A DNA stretch of 64,000 nt from Haloterrigena salifodinae (GCF_003977755.1 NZ_RQWN01000002.1:62001-126000), one strand, 5' to 3'. Shown: positions 1-8,783, numbered from the stretch's first letter. Numbers and translations are program-made. The notes: generated by a model not told the origin, from the sequence alone.

Positions 1-133
1 GCCGACGTTCGCGATCGGGACAATCATCGAAACTGCGGTGGTGGGTTTGATCGGATTCCACGGGACGAACGGAACGCGGCCGGCTCGAGCGGAACCGTCG
101 GCTCCGAACCGCTGCACGTGCAGTCCGGCGCAA

Positions 134-140
134 GCTTAAC
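134..140 (+). promoter_or_regulatory. TATA-like box for the first gene
   Basis: GCTTAAC is centred about 28 nt before the ATG at 165. This is the haloarchaeal spacing for a leaderless transcript. Nothing else is recognisable in the first 164 bases. Confidence 0.4.
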
Positions 141-164
141 CTGCTGGCTCGTGGACCGCCCGGT

Positions 165-563
165 ATGATCGATCGTGACGGCCGCATCGTCTTCGGCTCG
201 CTCCTGGCGTTGGTCCTCGTGCTCACCGTATCGATCGTCGTCGAGGAGCAGTTCGGAGTCGGCTTGCGGGAGTATCCGGTCCCGTCGTTTCTGGTCTTTG
301 CCGGCCTCGCACTGGCCGCTCCCCAGCTGTATCTCGCCGCGACCGACGACGAGACCGCGGACGACGACCCGACGCGGAGCCGCGTCCAGTTCGCCGCCGT
401 CGCGACGGCGGTCTTCGCGCTCGCCTTCGCCGACGACGCGTCGGGGGTCAGCTACCTCGTGATCGCGGGCATCGGCTCCAGTGCGGTCATCGCGCTGGTC
501 TGCTACGAGGCGCTGCGCTGGCACCACGGCTCGAGCGAAGGGAGCCTCTTGCAGGTTCGGTGA
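165..563 (+). CDS. small four-TM membrane protein, unknown function
   Basis: A 132-residue protein with four predicted membrane helices, at roughly residues 8-26, 40-58, 75-95 and 97-115. Helices 2 and 3 are separated by a short acidic loop (DDETADDDP, about 61-69). The ATG sits where a leaderless transcript from the box at 134-140 would begin. No domain family is recognised. It lies 57 bp upstream of the HMG-CoA reductase gene on the same strand, but that gene has its own TATA-like box, so a shared operon is not required. The gene call rests on the helix pattern and the acidic bias; the function is unknown. Confidence 0.7.
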   Translation: MIDRDGRIVFGSLLALVLVLTVSIVVEEQFGVGLREYPVPSFLVFAGLALAAPQLYLAATDDETADDDPTRSRVQFAAVATAVFALAFADDASGVSYLVIAGIGSSAVIALVCYEALRWHHGSSEGSLLQVR

Positions 564-590
564 TCGGCCTCGCGTGCGAAATCAGCAATC

Positions 591-596
591 CTTAGG
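591..596 (+). promoter_or_regulatory. TATA-like box for hmgA
   Basis: CTTAGG is centred 27 nt upstream of the ATG at 621. There is no Shine-Dalgarno sequence, which suggests a leaderless mRNA. Confidence 0.45.
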
Positions 597-620
597 ACCG
601 ACCGCCGTTTTGGGCAACGC

Positions 621-1847
621 ATGACAGACCCCGAGGACCTCGTCGAGCGAGTCCGCGACGGCGAGTTGCGCCTGCACGAACTCGAGGACTACGCCGATCA
701 CGACACCGCGGCCGAAGCGCGCCGGCTGCTCCTCGAGCGCGAGACGGAGACGGAACTCGAGGCGATCGGCGACTACGCGTTCCCCGCCGAGGCCGCGGAG
801 CCGAACATCGAGAACATGATCGGCGCCGCGCAGGTGCCGATGGGCGTCGTCGGTCCCGTGCCGGTTTCGGGCGGCGCGGCCACCGGCGATCACTACCTGC
901 CGCTGGCGACGACCGAAGGGGCCCTGCTGGCGTCGGTCAACCGCGGGCTGGGCGTGATTCGCTCGGCGGGCGGCGCGGACGCCCGCGTGACGAAAAACGG
1001 GATGACCCGCGCGCCGGTGTTTCGGGTGGCCGGCGTCGCCGAGGCGGCCGAGACCGTCGAGTGGGTCAACGAGAACGGCGACGCGTTGGCCGAGGCCGCC
1101 GAGTCCACGACGAGCCACGGCGAACTGATCGACGTCGAGCCGTACGTCGTCGGTGACTCCGTCTACCTGCGCTTCGCCTACGATACTAAGGACGCCATGG
1201 GGATGAACATGGCCACCATCGCGACCGGCGAGGCCTGCGAGATCGTCGAGGCCGAAACCCCGGCCGACCTCGTCGCGCTCTCGGGCAACCTCTGTTCGGA
1301 CAAGAAACCCGCCGCGATCAACGCCGTCGAGGGCCGCGGCCGCTCGGTGACGGCCGACGCCGTGATCCCCGGCGAGCTCGTCGAGGAGCGACTCCACACG
1401 ACCCCTGAGGCCATCGCCGAGGCGAACACGCGCAAGAACCTCACCGGCAGCGCCAAGGCCGGCAGTCTCGGGTTCAACGCCCACGCGGCCAACGTCGTTG
1501 CCGCCGCCTTCCTCGCGACCGGCCAGGACGAGGCCCAGGTCGTCGAGGCCGCGAACGCGATCACCACCATGGACGCCCGCGAGAATGAGGACGGTACCAC
1601 CGACCTCTACGCCAGCGTCTCGCTGGCCTCCCTCGAGGTGGGCACCGTCGGCGGCGGGACGAAACTGCCGACGCAGGCCGAAGCGCTCGAGGTGCTGGGA
1701 CTGCGCGGCGGCGGCGATCCGCCGGGCTCGAACGCCGACGCCCTGGCCGAGATCATTGCCGTCGGCGCGCTGGCCGGCGAACTCTCCCTGCTCGGCGCGC
1801 TGTCCTCGCGGCATTTGGCGAGCGCACACGAGGATCTCGGTCGCTGA
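621..1847 (+). CDS. hmgA: hydroxymethylglutaryl-CoA reductase (NADPH), class I
   Basis: Reduces HMG-CoA to mevalonate with NADPH, the committed step to the isoprenoid chains of archaeal ether lipids. The 408-residue length is normal for soluble archaeal class I enzymes, with no membrane anchor. All class I catalytic residues are visible: the Glu in ENMIG (about E64), Lys in SDKKPAAIN (about 228), Asp in GQDEAQ (about D303) and the C-terminal His in LASAHEDLGR (about H403). The NADPH-binding segment DAMGMNMAT (about 191-199) is intact. This enzyme is the target of mevinolin/statins in haloarchaea. It is transcribed alone; the next gene is convergent. Confidence 0.97.
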   Translation: MTDPEDLVERVRDGELRLHELEDYADHDTAAEARRLLLERETETELEAIGDYAFPAEAAEPNIENMIGAAQVPMGVVGPVPVSGGAATGDHYLPLATTEGALLASVNRGLGVIRSAGGADARVTKNGMTRAPVFRVAGVAEAAETVEWVNENGDALAEAAESTTSHGELIDVEPYVVGDSVYLRFAYDTKDAMGMNMATIATGEACEIVEAETPADLVALSGNLCSDKKPAAINAVEGRGRSVTADAVIPGELVEERLHTTPEAIAEANTRKNLTGSAKAGSLGFNAHAANVVAAAFLATGQDEAQVVEAANAITTMDARENEDGTTDLYASVSLASLEVGTVGGGTKLPTQAEALEVLGLRGGGDPPGSNADALAEIIAVGALAGELSLLGALSSRHLASAHEDLGR

Positions 1848-1903
1848 GTCCCGACTCCTGACTCGGTTCACTGCGGATCGCATTCGACGTCGGGACGGTT
1901 CGG

Positions 1904-2278
1904 TTACGCGTTCTCTGAGGCGGTCTCGCGCTCTTCCGTCGCTTCGTCCCGAGCGCGAATCGTCGTTCGCGCGGTGTAACTGCCGGCGCCGACGAGCAGC
2001 ACGAGCCCGACGAGCATCGGTAGCAGGCTCGAGGCCAGCACGACCAGCCCCAGACCGACGGCCGAAACCGCGTGCGAGACCGCGAAGTCACGCCGCCCGT
2101 ACGCGCCGTGGAGGAGGGCGACGGCGGCGAACGTCGCGGCGAAGGCACCCAGCCCCAGCGTCGTCGCGTCGACGCCGAACAGCGTTTCGTTGATGAACCG
2201 ACCATATGCGACGAGCGCGAGCGCCGCTATCGATCCGGCACCGATCGCCTGCTCCTGGACGTCTATCGTCTCCGCCAT
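1904..2278 (-). CDS. small multi-TM membrane protein
   Basis: A 124-residue protein with about four hydrophobic segments (residues 13-30, 40-60, 68-85 and 86-103) and a charged C-terminal tail rich in Arg and Glu (RARDEATEERETASENA). The helix pattern and tail suggest a real membrane protein, but I recognise no family. It is convergent with hmgA (56 bp between stops) and lies on the same strand as the DUF5817 gene upstream (84 bp gap), so the two may be cotranscribed. Confidence 0.7.
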   Translation of the reverse strand: MAETIDVQEQAIGAGSIAALALVAYGRFINETLFGVDATTLGLGAFAATFAAVALLHGAYGRRDFAVSHAVSAVGLGLVVLASSLLPMLVGLVLLVGAGSYTARTTIRARDEATEERETASENA

Positions 2279-2362
2279 TCACTCGCCGTTAGCACCCGCG
2301 GTGCAAAGCAGTGCCGTTCCGGCGCGTCGCTCGTCTCTGAGTCCTCGTCGCCCGAACGGCCG

Positions 2363-2887
2363 CTACAGCCGTCGATACCGACCGCGGCTCTCGCTCACCT
2401 CGCCGCGGCGAACGAGCTTTTCGAGTGCGTCCTGTACGTACTCCGCTGAGACGCTGCGTTCGCCGGCATAGTCGACGATCTCGTCCTCGGTCGGCTGGTC
2501 GAGGTCCTCGAGTGCTCGTTCGACGATCTCCTTCTTGCTGCCGCTGCGAGTCGGACCCCGCGGATCGCGCTCGCCGGCGGCCGAGACCTCATCGACGTCG
2601 AGGCCGGATTCCTCGAGGTACTCGTCGTCGTCGACGACGCCGTCGGCGACCTGGTCCTCGAGGGCGTTAAACGAGTCCAGTTCGGCGAAGGCCTCGCCCT
2701 CGCCCTGCCGGTTCGCGAGCATCGACGCGCGAACGTCGCGAGCGTGGCCGGCGTCGTCGGTCTCGACGAACTTCTTGCGCTTCTCGTAGGCCTTCCGCGC
2801 GCCGCAGCGGGGACACTGGGTCGTCTCGGAGCGACCCTCGATGATCCAGAGGTTCGAACACTCGCTACAGCCGACGACGGCGTACAT
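2363..2887 (-). CDS. DUF5817-type zinc-ribbon / winged-helix protein
   Basis: 174 residues, starting MYAVVGCSECSNLW. The N-terminus carries a zinc ribbon with CSEC (about 7-10) and CPRC (about 27-30). An acidic linker follows, then a C-terminal winged-helix-like segment (about 120-174, EIVERALEDLDQPTEDEIVDYA to the end). The family is widespread and uncharacterised in haloarchaea; a nucleic-acid-binding role is inferred from the ribbon plus helix-turn-helix. The frame stays open upstream to 3244, but that extension is Arg/Pro/Ser-rich and lacks the acidic bias, so the ATG at 2885-2887 is chosen. The name DUF5817 is from memory of the N-terminal pattern. Confidence 0.85.
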   Translation of the reverse strand: MYAVVGCSECSNLWIIEGRSETTQCPRCGARKAYEKRKKFVETDDAGHARDVRASMLANRQGEGEAFAELDSFNALEDQVADGVVDDDEYLEESGLDVDEVSAAGERDPRGPTRSGSKKEIVERALEDLDQPTEDEIVDYAGERSVSAEYVQDALEKLVRRGEVSESRGRYRRL

Positions 2888-3101
2888 GGCTCGCAGTCGG
2901 GGCGCCTGGCAGTTTAAGGTTCGGCAAGCGCGGCGGAAGTGAAACGACGAGGCGGGTTCCGATCGTCTCGAGTCGACGGGCCGAATCGACGTGCGAGCGG
3001 GGTCTCGAGCCCGTGCTCGCAGTTGACGGTCGGTAGTCGGCGCCCGGCGGTCGTTCGCCGGGACCGGCGGATCTATGTGGATCGTCACCTGTTCCCTTCG
3101 T

Positions 3102-3443
3102 ATGGAACGCGTTTCGATCGACAACTGCGAGCCGTCGGAAGCCGCCGATGGTGTCCACCTGGCGCTGCTGGCCGGCACCGACTCGATGAACGTCCAGCAC
3201 TTCGAGATCGAACCCGGCGCGACCGTCGACGAGCACAGCCACACCCACGATCAGACGGGCTACATCGTACAGGGGGAACTCACGTTTCTCGTCGAGGGAG
3301 AGGAGACCGTCTGCGGGCCCGGTGACTCCTACGCGATTCCGGGCGACCAGCCCCACGCGGCCGAGAACCGCGGCGACGAGACCGTCCGCGGCGTCGACAT
3401 CTTCAGCCCGCCGCGGGAGAACCCGAGTTGGCAGTCGGAGTAG
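3102..3443 (+). CDS. cupin-domain protein
   Basis: A single-domain cupin of 113 residues. The metal site is visible as EHSHTHDQTGYIVQGE (cupin motif 1, about residues 42-57) and PGDQPHAAEN (motif 2, about 81-90). The substrate cannot be read from the sequence; such small cupins often bind a divalent metal and act as isomerases, oxygenases or sugar-binding modules. The ATG at 3102 is preferred over the in-frame ATG at 3075 because the cupin alignment and acidic composition begin at MERVSIDNCE. It is transcribed alone, 90 bp before the Nramp-like gene, which has its own promoter. Confidence 0.85.
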   Translation: MERVSIDNCEPSEAADGVHLALLAGTDSMNVQHFEIEPGATVDEHSHTHDQTGYIVQGELTFLVEGEETVCGPGDSYAIPGDQPHAAENRGDETVRGVDIFSPPRENPSWQSE

Positions 3444-3504
3444 TCGCCGTTTTCACCGCCGAAGGTAGCTTTCGAAGACAGTTGTCCCGGCGAATACCAC
3501 ACCG

Positions 3505-3510
3505 TTATAT
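3505..3510 (+). promoter_or_regulatory. TATA box for the Nramp-like gene
   Basis: TTATAT is centred 26 nt upstream of the ATG at 3534, a good haloarchaeal leaderless promoter. Confidence 0.5.
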
Positions 3511-3533
3511 CATCGAGTGCATAGGGTGGGGCA

Positions 3534-4907
3534 ATGGCAACCGAGTCACAGTCATCGAACTCCCGGGGTATCGGACGCATCGGAACGCATCTCGAGCGAT
3601 TGGGCCCGACGTGGCTCGCCGGCGCGATCGCGGCGGGGCCGGCGACGATGGGGAGCCTGCTGGTCGCGGGAGCGAGTTTCGAGTACGCGCTGCTGTGGGT
3701 CGTCGTCCTCTCGGCGATCCTCGGCACCGTCGGTCAGTACCTCGCGATGCGGCTGGGGCTGCTCACCGAGGCGGGGATCGTCTCGGTCGTCGAACGACAC
3801 CTCGGCTCGTTCTGGGCGTGGGTGCTCGTCGTCGACGCCGTGCTCGCCGCGGGGTTAGCCCAGATCGTGATCATGAAGACGCTCGCATCGGTCAGCGCGA
3901 CGATAGCCGCCGAAGCGGGCGTCGGCGTCGCCGCGCTGACCGATCCGCGACTCTGGGGAGTCGCGTGGGCCGTCCTCCTCGCGCTGGGACTCGCTGGCGG
4001 CGGCTACCGCTTTGCGGAGGTCGGGGCCAAGGTGCTCGTCTCGATCGTCGTCGTCGCGTTCCTCGCGGCCGCGTTCGTCGCGCCGATCGATCCCGGCGCG
4101 GCGGCGACCGGGCTCGTCCCCGCGATTCCAGCCGGCGTCGACGGCGCGCTCGTCGCCGCTGGCATCCTCGGCGGCGCGGTCCACATCACGCTGCTGACGA
4201 TGCAGAGCTACACGATGCGCGCCCGCGGCTGGACCGTCCGCGACACGGACACCGCGCTCGTCGACGTCGCGAGTTCGATGCTCCTCGCGTTCGGTGCCTT
4301 CAGCCTCGCGGTCTTTCTCGTCGCGGCGAGCGTCCTCCCGTCGGCCGGCGTCGACCCCGCGACGATCGACGGCGTGGGCGCCGCACAGACGCTGGGCCCG
4401 GTCGCTGGCGAGTACGCCACCTGGGTGTTCCTCGCCGGCCTCCTCGGGGCCGCGGTGTCGACCCTCGGCGGGAATACGATCGTCCCGCCGTACCTGCTCG
4501 CCGACAAGTTCGGCTGGGAGCGCTCCACCGACGATGGCCGCTACCGGGCCGCGATTGCCGCCTTCGCGCTCGTCTCCGCCGTCGGTGCGTTCCTCGGCGG
4601 GACGTTCTTCCAACTCCTCGTGCTCACGCTGGCGTTCGGACTCGTCGGGACACCCTTCGCTATCGCCGTGCTCCTCGTGCTCCTGAACGATCCCAACGTC
4701 GTCCCCGAGACGAACTCGCTGCCCGTCAACGTCGGCGGACTCGCGCTGTTCGCCGTCGCCGCCGTCCTCGCGGGCGAGTTCGTCCAGGGCGAACTCGAGA
4801 CGGTTACCGAACCGGCCTCGGCCTTCGTCGTCGTCTTCGCCGCCGCGATGGCGCTGGCGATCGTTGGCCTGGCCGGCAAGTACGGTCGCGAGCGACTCGC
4901 GAAGTAG
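3534..4907 (+). CDS. Nramp-family transporter lacking the canonical TM1 metal motif
   Basis: A 457-residue membrane protein with about 11 helices and the Nramp fold signature. The first helix begins GPTWLAGAIAAGPATMGSLL, aligning with the Nramp TM1 that normally holds the metal-binding DPGN. Here the four residues are GPAT (about 35-38), so both the Asp and the Asn ligands are gone. TM6 reads VHITLLTMQS in place of the usual M-P-H motif. Canonical members are proton-coupled Mn/Fe transporters; this one probably uses a different substrate or mechanism. It is a single gene with its own TATA box. The family call is confident; the substrate is unknown. Confidence 0.85.
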   Translation: MATESQSSNSRGIGRIGTHLERLGPTWLAGAIAAGPATMGSLLVAGASFEYALLWVVVLSAILGTVGQYLAMRLGLLTEAGIVSVVERHLGSFWAWVLVVDAVLAAGLAQIVIMKTLASVSATIAAEAGVGVAALTDPRLWGVAWAVLLALGLAGGGYRFAEVGAKVLVSIVVVAFLAAAFVAPIDPGAAATGLVPAIPAGVDGALVAAGILGGAVHITLLTMQSYTMRARGWTVRDTDTALVDVASSMLLAFGAFSLAVFLVAASVLPSAGVDPATIDGVGAAQTLGPVAGEYATWVFLAGLLGAAVSTLGGNTIVPPYLLADKFGWERSTDDGRYRAAIAAFALVSAVGAFLGGTFFQLLVLTLAFGLVGTPFAIAVLLVLLNDPNVVPETNSLPVNVGGLALFAVAAVLAGEFVQGELETVTEPASAFVVVFAAAMALAIVGLAGKYGRERLAK

Positions 4908-4969
4908 GGCGGACCCCGTTTCCGGTCCGCAGACCAATTTTCAAGCCGTTCGGGATCGACACTCAGCGC

Positions 4970-5704
4970 ATGCCAGCGTTAGCGAACGACGTCATCGTCG
5001 TCACGGGCGCGAGCCGCGGCCTCGGCCGTGCGATGGTCGAACGGTTCGCCGCGGAGGGCGCCCGCGTCGTGCTCACCGCCCGCGACGAGGAGCGCATGAC
5101 CGAAATCGTCGCCGACCTGTCCGGCGAATCGCTCGTCGTCCCCGCGGACGTCCGCGACGCCGACGCCGTCGAACGGGTCGTCGACCGAGCGATCGACGAG
5201 TTCGGCCGGGTCGACGCGTTGGTCAACAACGCCGGCGTCAGCCTGCTCGGGATGTACGACGGGCGCACCCCGCTCGAGGAGATCAACGAGGACGACTGGG
5301 ATACCGTCCTCGAGGTCAACCTCAAGGGCATGTTCCTCTTTACTCGCGCTGTGCTGCCCCACATGTACGAGCAGGGCCATGGCAACGTTATCAATATCTC
5401 CTCGGGACTCGGTCGAAACGCCATCGGCGGCGCGGGCCCCTACGTGAGTTCGAAGTGGGGCCTCGAGGGACTGACCCGGACGACCGCGCTCGAGGCCGAG
5501 GACCGCGGCGTCAACGCCAACGCGCTCGACCCGGGCGGTCGAGTCGACACTGACATCTGGGCGCACCTCCCCGACGAGGAACGCGAACGGATCCTCGATC
5601 CCGACGTGATGAACGACGCGGCCGTGCTCCTCGCGGCGCAGGGACCCGACGGCGTCAGCGGCGAGTCGATGCCCGCCGAGGAGTGGGAGCGGCGACTCGG
5701 GTAA
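4970..5704 (+). CDS. short-chain dehydrogenase/reductase (SDR)
   Basis: A classical SDR of 244 residues. The nucleotide-binding TGASRGLG lies at about 12-19, NNAG at about 85-88, the catalytic Ser in NISSGLG and the YVSSK catalytic Tyr/Lys (YxxxK) at about 159-163. It is an NAD(P)-dependent oxidoreductase of unknown substrate. The frame stays open far upstream to 3428, but that extension overlaps the Nramp-like gene and is Arg-rich junk. The ATG at 4970 starts right at the Rossmann strand. The region C-terminal to the active site (DPGGRVDTDIW) is typical of SDRs. Confidence 0.93.
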   Translation: MPALANDVIVVTGASRGLGRAMVERFAAEGARVVLTARDEERMTEIVADLSGESLVVPADVRDADAVERVVDRAIDEFGRVDALVNNAGVSLLGMYDGRTPLEEINEDDWDTVLEVNLKGMFLFTRAVLPHMYEQGHGNVINISSGLGRNAIGGAGPYVSSKWGLEGLTRTTALEAEDRGVNANALDPGGRVDTDIWAHLPDEERERILDPDVMNDAAVLLAAQGPDGVSGESMPAEEWERRLG

Positions 5705-5770
5705 CGCGTTCGGATTCCGTTGCTATCAATCGCGCAACTACTATGCCGACGGCCGATTTTTCATCACTGG

Positions 5771-6436
5771 ATGGCACGGGAATTAGAACCGCTCGCTCGA
5801 GAGCTGTCGATTCCGTACTACGAAGCTGCCCTCCCCGCACACGATAGCTTCCACGCCAATCGCGTCCGCGATCTCTCGCTTCGATTAGCGGACGAGTGCG
5901 AGGACGCCGTCGATCGAGACGTGCTATCGGCGGCCGCCTGGCTGCACGACATCGGGCGTCCGTTAGAGCGAACGGGCGAGATCGACGATCACGACGAATG
6001 GGGTGCGAGCGAAGCGGCGGACCTGCTCGCGGCCGAAGACGTCTCTCCCGACCGAATCGCCGCGGTCGAACGCTGCGTTCGGGCGCACAGTATCCGGGCC
6101 AGTTCCCCGGAGCCCGAAACCCTCGAGGCGAAGTTGCTCTTCGACGCGGACAAGTTGGACGCGACCGGCGCGGTCGGGATCGTCCGGCTGGCCTGTATCG
6201 TCGGCGAGCGCTCGGGTCGAACGGGCGAGAAACACGCGGTGATCGACGACTCGTCAGGGCTGCGGGCGGCGACGGCGGACCGTCCGGACGTCTCGCTCCT
6301 CCACGAGTGGGCGAGAGAGCGGCTGGACGAGTTGTACACGGACCCCGGCCGTCGGCTCGGAGCGTCCCGATGGGAGTTCATGGAGTCGTTTTTCGCCCGC
6401 TTCGCCGACGAACTCGGGGTCGAGGGAGAACGGTAA
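5771..6436 (+). CDS. HD-domain metal-dependent phosphohydrolase
   Basis: 221 residues. HD signature: His in HDSFHANRV (about 26), the HD pair in AAWLHDIGR (about 57-58), further His residues in DDHDEWGASEA and VRAHSIR, and the distal Asp in LLFDADKLDATG. This is the arrangement of single-domain YedJ/uncharacterised HD hydrolases that cleave nucleotides or phosphate esters with Mn or Fe. The substrate is unknown. The ATG at 5771 is preferred to the upstream in-frame start at 5720, because that extension is basic and unlike the rest. It lies 66 bp after the SDR gene in the same direction. Confidence 0.85.
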   Translation: MARELEPLARELSIPYYEAALPAHDSFHANRVRDLSLRLADECEDAVDRDVLSAAAWLHDIGRPLERTGEIDDHDEWGASEAADLLAAEDVSPDRIAAVERCVRAHSIRASSPEPETLEAKLLFDADKLDATGAVGIVRLACIVGERSGRTGEKHAVIDDSSGLRAATADRPDVSLLHEWARERLDELYTDPGRRLGASRWEFMESFFARFADELGVEGER

Positions 6437-6457
6437 CGGTCTCGAGCGAGACGGCGT

Positions 6458-6898
6458 CTACTCCGACCCCCCGAGCGATTTCCGCATCTCGACGTGGGGG
6501 ATCCCGGCTTCCTCGAACTCCTCGCCGTACCGTTCGTAACCCAGACTGCGGTAGAAGCCGGCTGCCCGCGTTTGCGAGTGCAGTTTCAGCGACTCGAGTC
6601 CGTCCGCTCGAGCCCGGTCTTCGACGGCGGTCATCACCGCACGACCGACGCCGTCCTCCCGGCGGGACTCGAGGACAGCGACGCGTTCGACCTTGCCGAC
6701 GCCGTCCGCGTACTCCCGGAGGCGGGCGGCGCCGACCGGCTCGTCGCCGTCGTAGGCGACGAAGTGCGTCGCGGTCTCGTCGTGTGCGTCGTACTCGAGT
6801 TCCTCGTCGACGCCCTGTTCCTCGACGAATACCGTCTGCCGGACGGTGAAGGCGTCCTCGCGCGTGCGTTCGGTGTCGGCGACGCGTACCTCGGTCAT
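6458..6898 (-). CDS. GNAT family N-acetyltransferase
   Basis: 146 residues covering one complete GNAT domain. The N-terminal FVEEQGVDEELEYD resembles the ElaA/YjcF-type subgroup. The acetyl-CoA-binding segment lies at about 80-95 (VLESRREDGVGRAVM, degenerate R/Q-x-x-G-x-G/A), and the C-terminal strand includes HSQTRAAGFYRSLGY. The acceptor substrate is unknown. It is convergent with the HD gene (21 bp between stops) and lies 72 bp from the end of the divergent-strand neighbourhood of the exported hydrolase. Confidence 0.9.
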   Translation of the reverse strand: MTEVRVADTERTREDAFTVRQTVFVEEQGVDEELEYDAHDETATHFVAYDGDEPVGAARLREYADGVGKVERVAVLESRREDGVGRAVMTAVEDRARADGLESLKLHSQTRAAGFYRSLGYERYGEEFEEAGIPHVEMRKSLGGSE

Positions 6899-6970
6899 CG
6901 GCCGCGAGTATGCGCGGCCGCGACGAGAACGTTACGGGGACCGGCTTCCGTCCCGACCCGCGGCGCCGAC

Positions 6971-8107
6971 TCAGTACCGCGTCTGGAACTGTCGCACCGC
7001 GTCGAAGAACTCCCGGCGCTCGCGCTCGAGGAAGATGAAGTGCGTTCCGCCGGCGATCTCGACGTACCGCTTCCGGTCGTCGGTTGCGCCGACGGCGTCG
7101 TACAGGTTCAGCGCGCCCTCCCGGGAGATGATGCCGTCGCTCGAGGCGCGGATCACGAGCGTCGGGTCGTCGATCTGCCGCGGGTGGTACTCGCTTTCCT
7201 GGCGGACTAACGGGGCGATGATCGTCTCCTCGTCGGCGGTTTCACTGCCTTCTCGAGATGTCTCCGACGCCTCGCCGTCGTCGATCGCCTGGTTCGTCTC
7301 GTAGATCGCCTTCCAGACCGCGGCCTGGACCTCGTCGGCGGTGTACTCCGCGCCGCCGATCCAGTAGTCGCGGTCGGCGCCTTCGGGGAGTTCCGCGTTC
7401 CACCGCTCGATGAACCCCGAGCGCTCCTGGGTCGCGTACGCGGGCCCCTCGGGATCGGCGCCGATCTCGAGCGTCCCGAACGAGCCGCCCGCGAGCGTGA
7501 CCGTCGCGTAGTCGGGGTCGCCGACTTCGTATACCGCGCGGCCGCGCCAGGTCCCGCCGGAGAGGCTGACGTAGTGAACGCGATCGAAGCCGCGCTCGTC
7601 GCGGAGCCAGCGGGTCACCTCGAGGATGTCGAGCGCCTCGCGTTCGAACGACAGCGGCGGCGCGTTCGCCTCCGGCGGCTCGTCGTACTCGGCGGGCGGT
7701 TCGCTGTGGCCGTAGCCGCGCATATCGGGAGCGAACGTGGCCTGTCCCTGCGCCGCGGCGGAGGGGAGCCAGCCGAACTCGTCGCCGAGGGGCGGATCGA
7801 ACATCGAGACGGCGCCGTAGGTCGAACCGTGGACGAAGATGACGGCCTCCTCGGGTTCGTCGACGGTCGTCCGCTCCCAGACCCGAAGGCGGTGGCCGTC
7901 GTCCATCGTTAGATCGTGGGCGGTCGGCAGCCGCGTGTCGGCGCCGCTTCGCTGTCCGTTACAGCTGTTACAGTGCTTCCGTCCGTTCTCGCCGGCGTTA
8001 TCATCGTCTCCGACTGCGCCCGCGGCGGTTCCGACTAGCGCCGTTCCGACGGTTCCCGCGAGAAACGCTCGTCTGGGCGTCGCCGATGGATCGCGATCGT
8101 CCGTCAT
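6971..8107 (-). CDS. Tat-exported alpha/beta hydrolase
   Basis: 378 residues. The N-terminus has a twin-arginine signal (PRRAFLAG, about 11-18, then an Ala/Gly/Val hydrophobic core), so it is exported folded. Just after it lies CNSCNG (about 46-51), which could bind metal or form a disulfide. The hydrolase core has the oxyanion region HGSTYG (about 95-100), nucleophile elbow SLSGG (about 184-188), a late Asp in IRASSDGIIS and the catalytic His in GGTHFIF near the C-terminus. The substrate is unknown; esterase or haloperoxidase-like activity is plausible. The upstream frame is closed, so the ATG at 8107 is secure. Confidence 0.88.
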   Translation of the reverse strand: MTDDRDPSATPRRAFLAGTVGTALVGTAAGAVGDDDNAGENGRKHCNSCNGQRSGADTRLPTAHDLTMDDGHRLRVWERTTVDEPEEAVIFVHGSTYGAVSMFDPPLGDEFGWLPSAAAQGQATFAPDMRGYGHSEPPAEYDEPPEANAPPLSFEREALDILEVTRWLRDERGFDRVHYVSLSGGTWRGRAVYEVGDPDYATVTLAGGSFGTLEIGADPEGPAYATQERSGFIERWNAELPEGADRDYWIGGAEYTADEVQAAVWKAIYETNQAIDDGEASETSREGSETADEETIIAPLVRQESEYHPRQIDDPTLVIRASSDGIISREGALNLYDAVGATDDRKRYVEIAGGTHFIFLERERREFFDAVRQFQTRY

Positions 8108-8267
8108 GTGTCAACTGACCAATCTTATGCGTCGGCGAATAAGGGTAGTTGATGGTTTCTGGAACGCCGATTTCGGGTTGTAGAACGGTATTCGACGGTG
8201 AACTGTCTCGACCGTCGTAATCGATCCCGCGGGTCAATCGGCGACCGGGTCGTCCGCCGTTTCGATG

Positions 8268-8783
8268 CTACGCCGCCGACCGCTCGAGGACCGCCTCGAT
8301 GTCGGCCGCGATCGCGCCGGACGCGTCCTCGGGGACGTGATCGAGCCAGACGAGGTCCGTCACGTCCTCCCCGGCGACCGTCGGCTCGTCGGCGACCGGC
8401 CGGCCCGGAACCGACGCCGTCCGGGCGAGCACATCGTAGGTCGTCCGCCGGCGATCCGCGTCACCGTCCCGCTCGAACTCGACCCGCCGGACGCGAATCG
8501 GCTCGGCGATGCCGGCGTCGACGCCGGTCAGCGACTCGAGGGTACGGCGGGCGACGGCGTCCCAGTCTTCGTCCGGGCCGACCGGCGCGCCGGGGAGCGT
8601 CCAGCCGCGGATGCCGTCGGCGACCAGCAGCACCTCGCCGGCGTCGTTCGCGACGCCGATCGTCAGGTGGTCCTCGAGGTCGCGGGCGGTCTCAAACTCC
8701 GTTCGAGTGAGTGTCCGCGTCTCGGTCTGCACGTCGACGTCGTCGCGCTCACAGAGGGATTCGGGCTCGAGGGTCGGACTCAT
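8268..8783 (-). CDS. Nudix-fold protein with a degenerate Nudix box
   Basis: 171 residues from the ATG at 8783 (an alternative in-frame ATG lies 9 nt upstream). A Nudix-like fold is suggested by DHLTIGVANDAGEVLLVADG followed by GAPVGPDEDWDAVARRTLES. The Nudix box should read RE-x-x-EE near its centre; here it is RRTLESLTGV, so the Arg-Glu pair is Arg-Arg and one of the two metal-binding Glu residues is Ser. It may be catalytically impaired or a ligand-binding Nudix protein. It is convergent with no close partner; the histidine kinase starts 174 bp away on the other strand. Confidence 0.8.
   Translation of the reverse strand: MSPTLEPESLCERDDVDVQTETRTLTRTEFETARDLEDHLTIGVANDAGEVLLVADGIRGWTLPGAPVGPDEDWDAVARRTLESLTGVDAGIAEPIRVRRVEFERDGDADRRRTTYDVLARTASVPGRPVADEPTVAGEDVTDLVWLDHVPEDASGAIAADIEAVLERSAA

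Noticed and set aside
24-527. 167-codon minus-strand frame at the window start
   Set aside because: Antisense to the first membrane protein, Arg-rich and without domain.
3428-4969. Upstream extension of the SDR frame giving a 758-residue protein
   Set aside because: Overlaps the Nramp-like gene entirely and is Arg-rich; the SDR starts at 4970.
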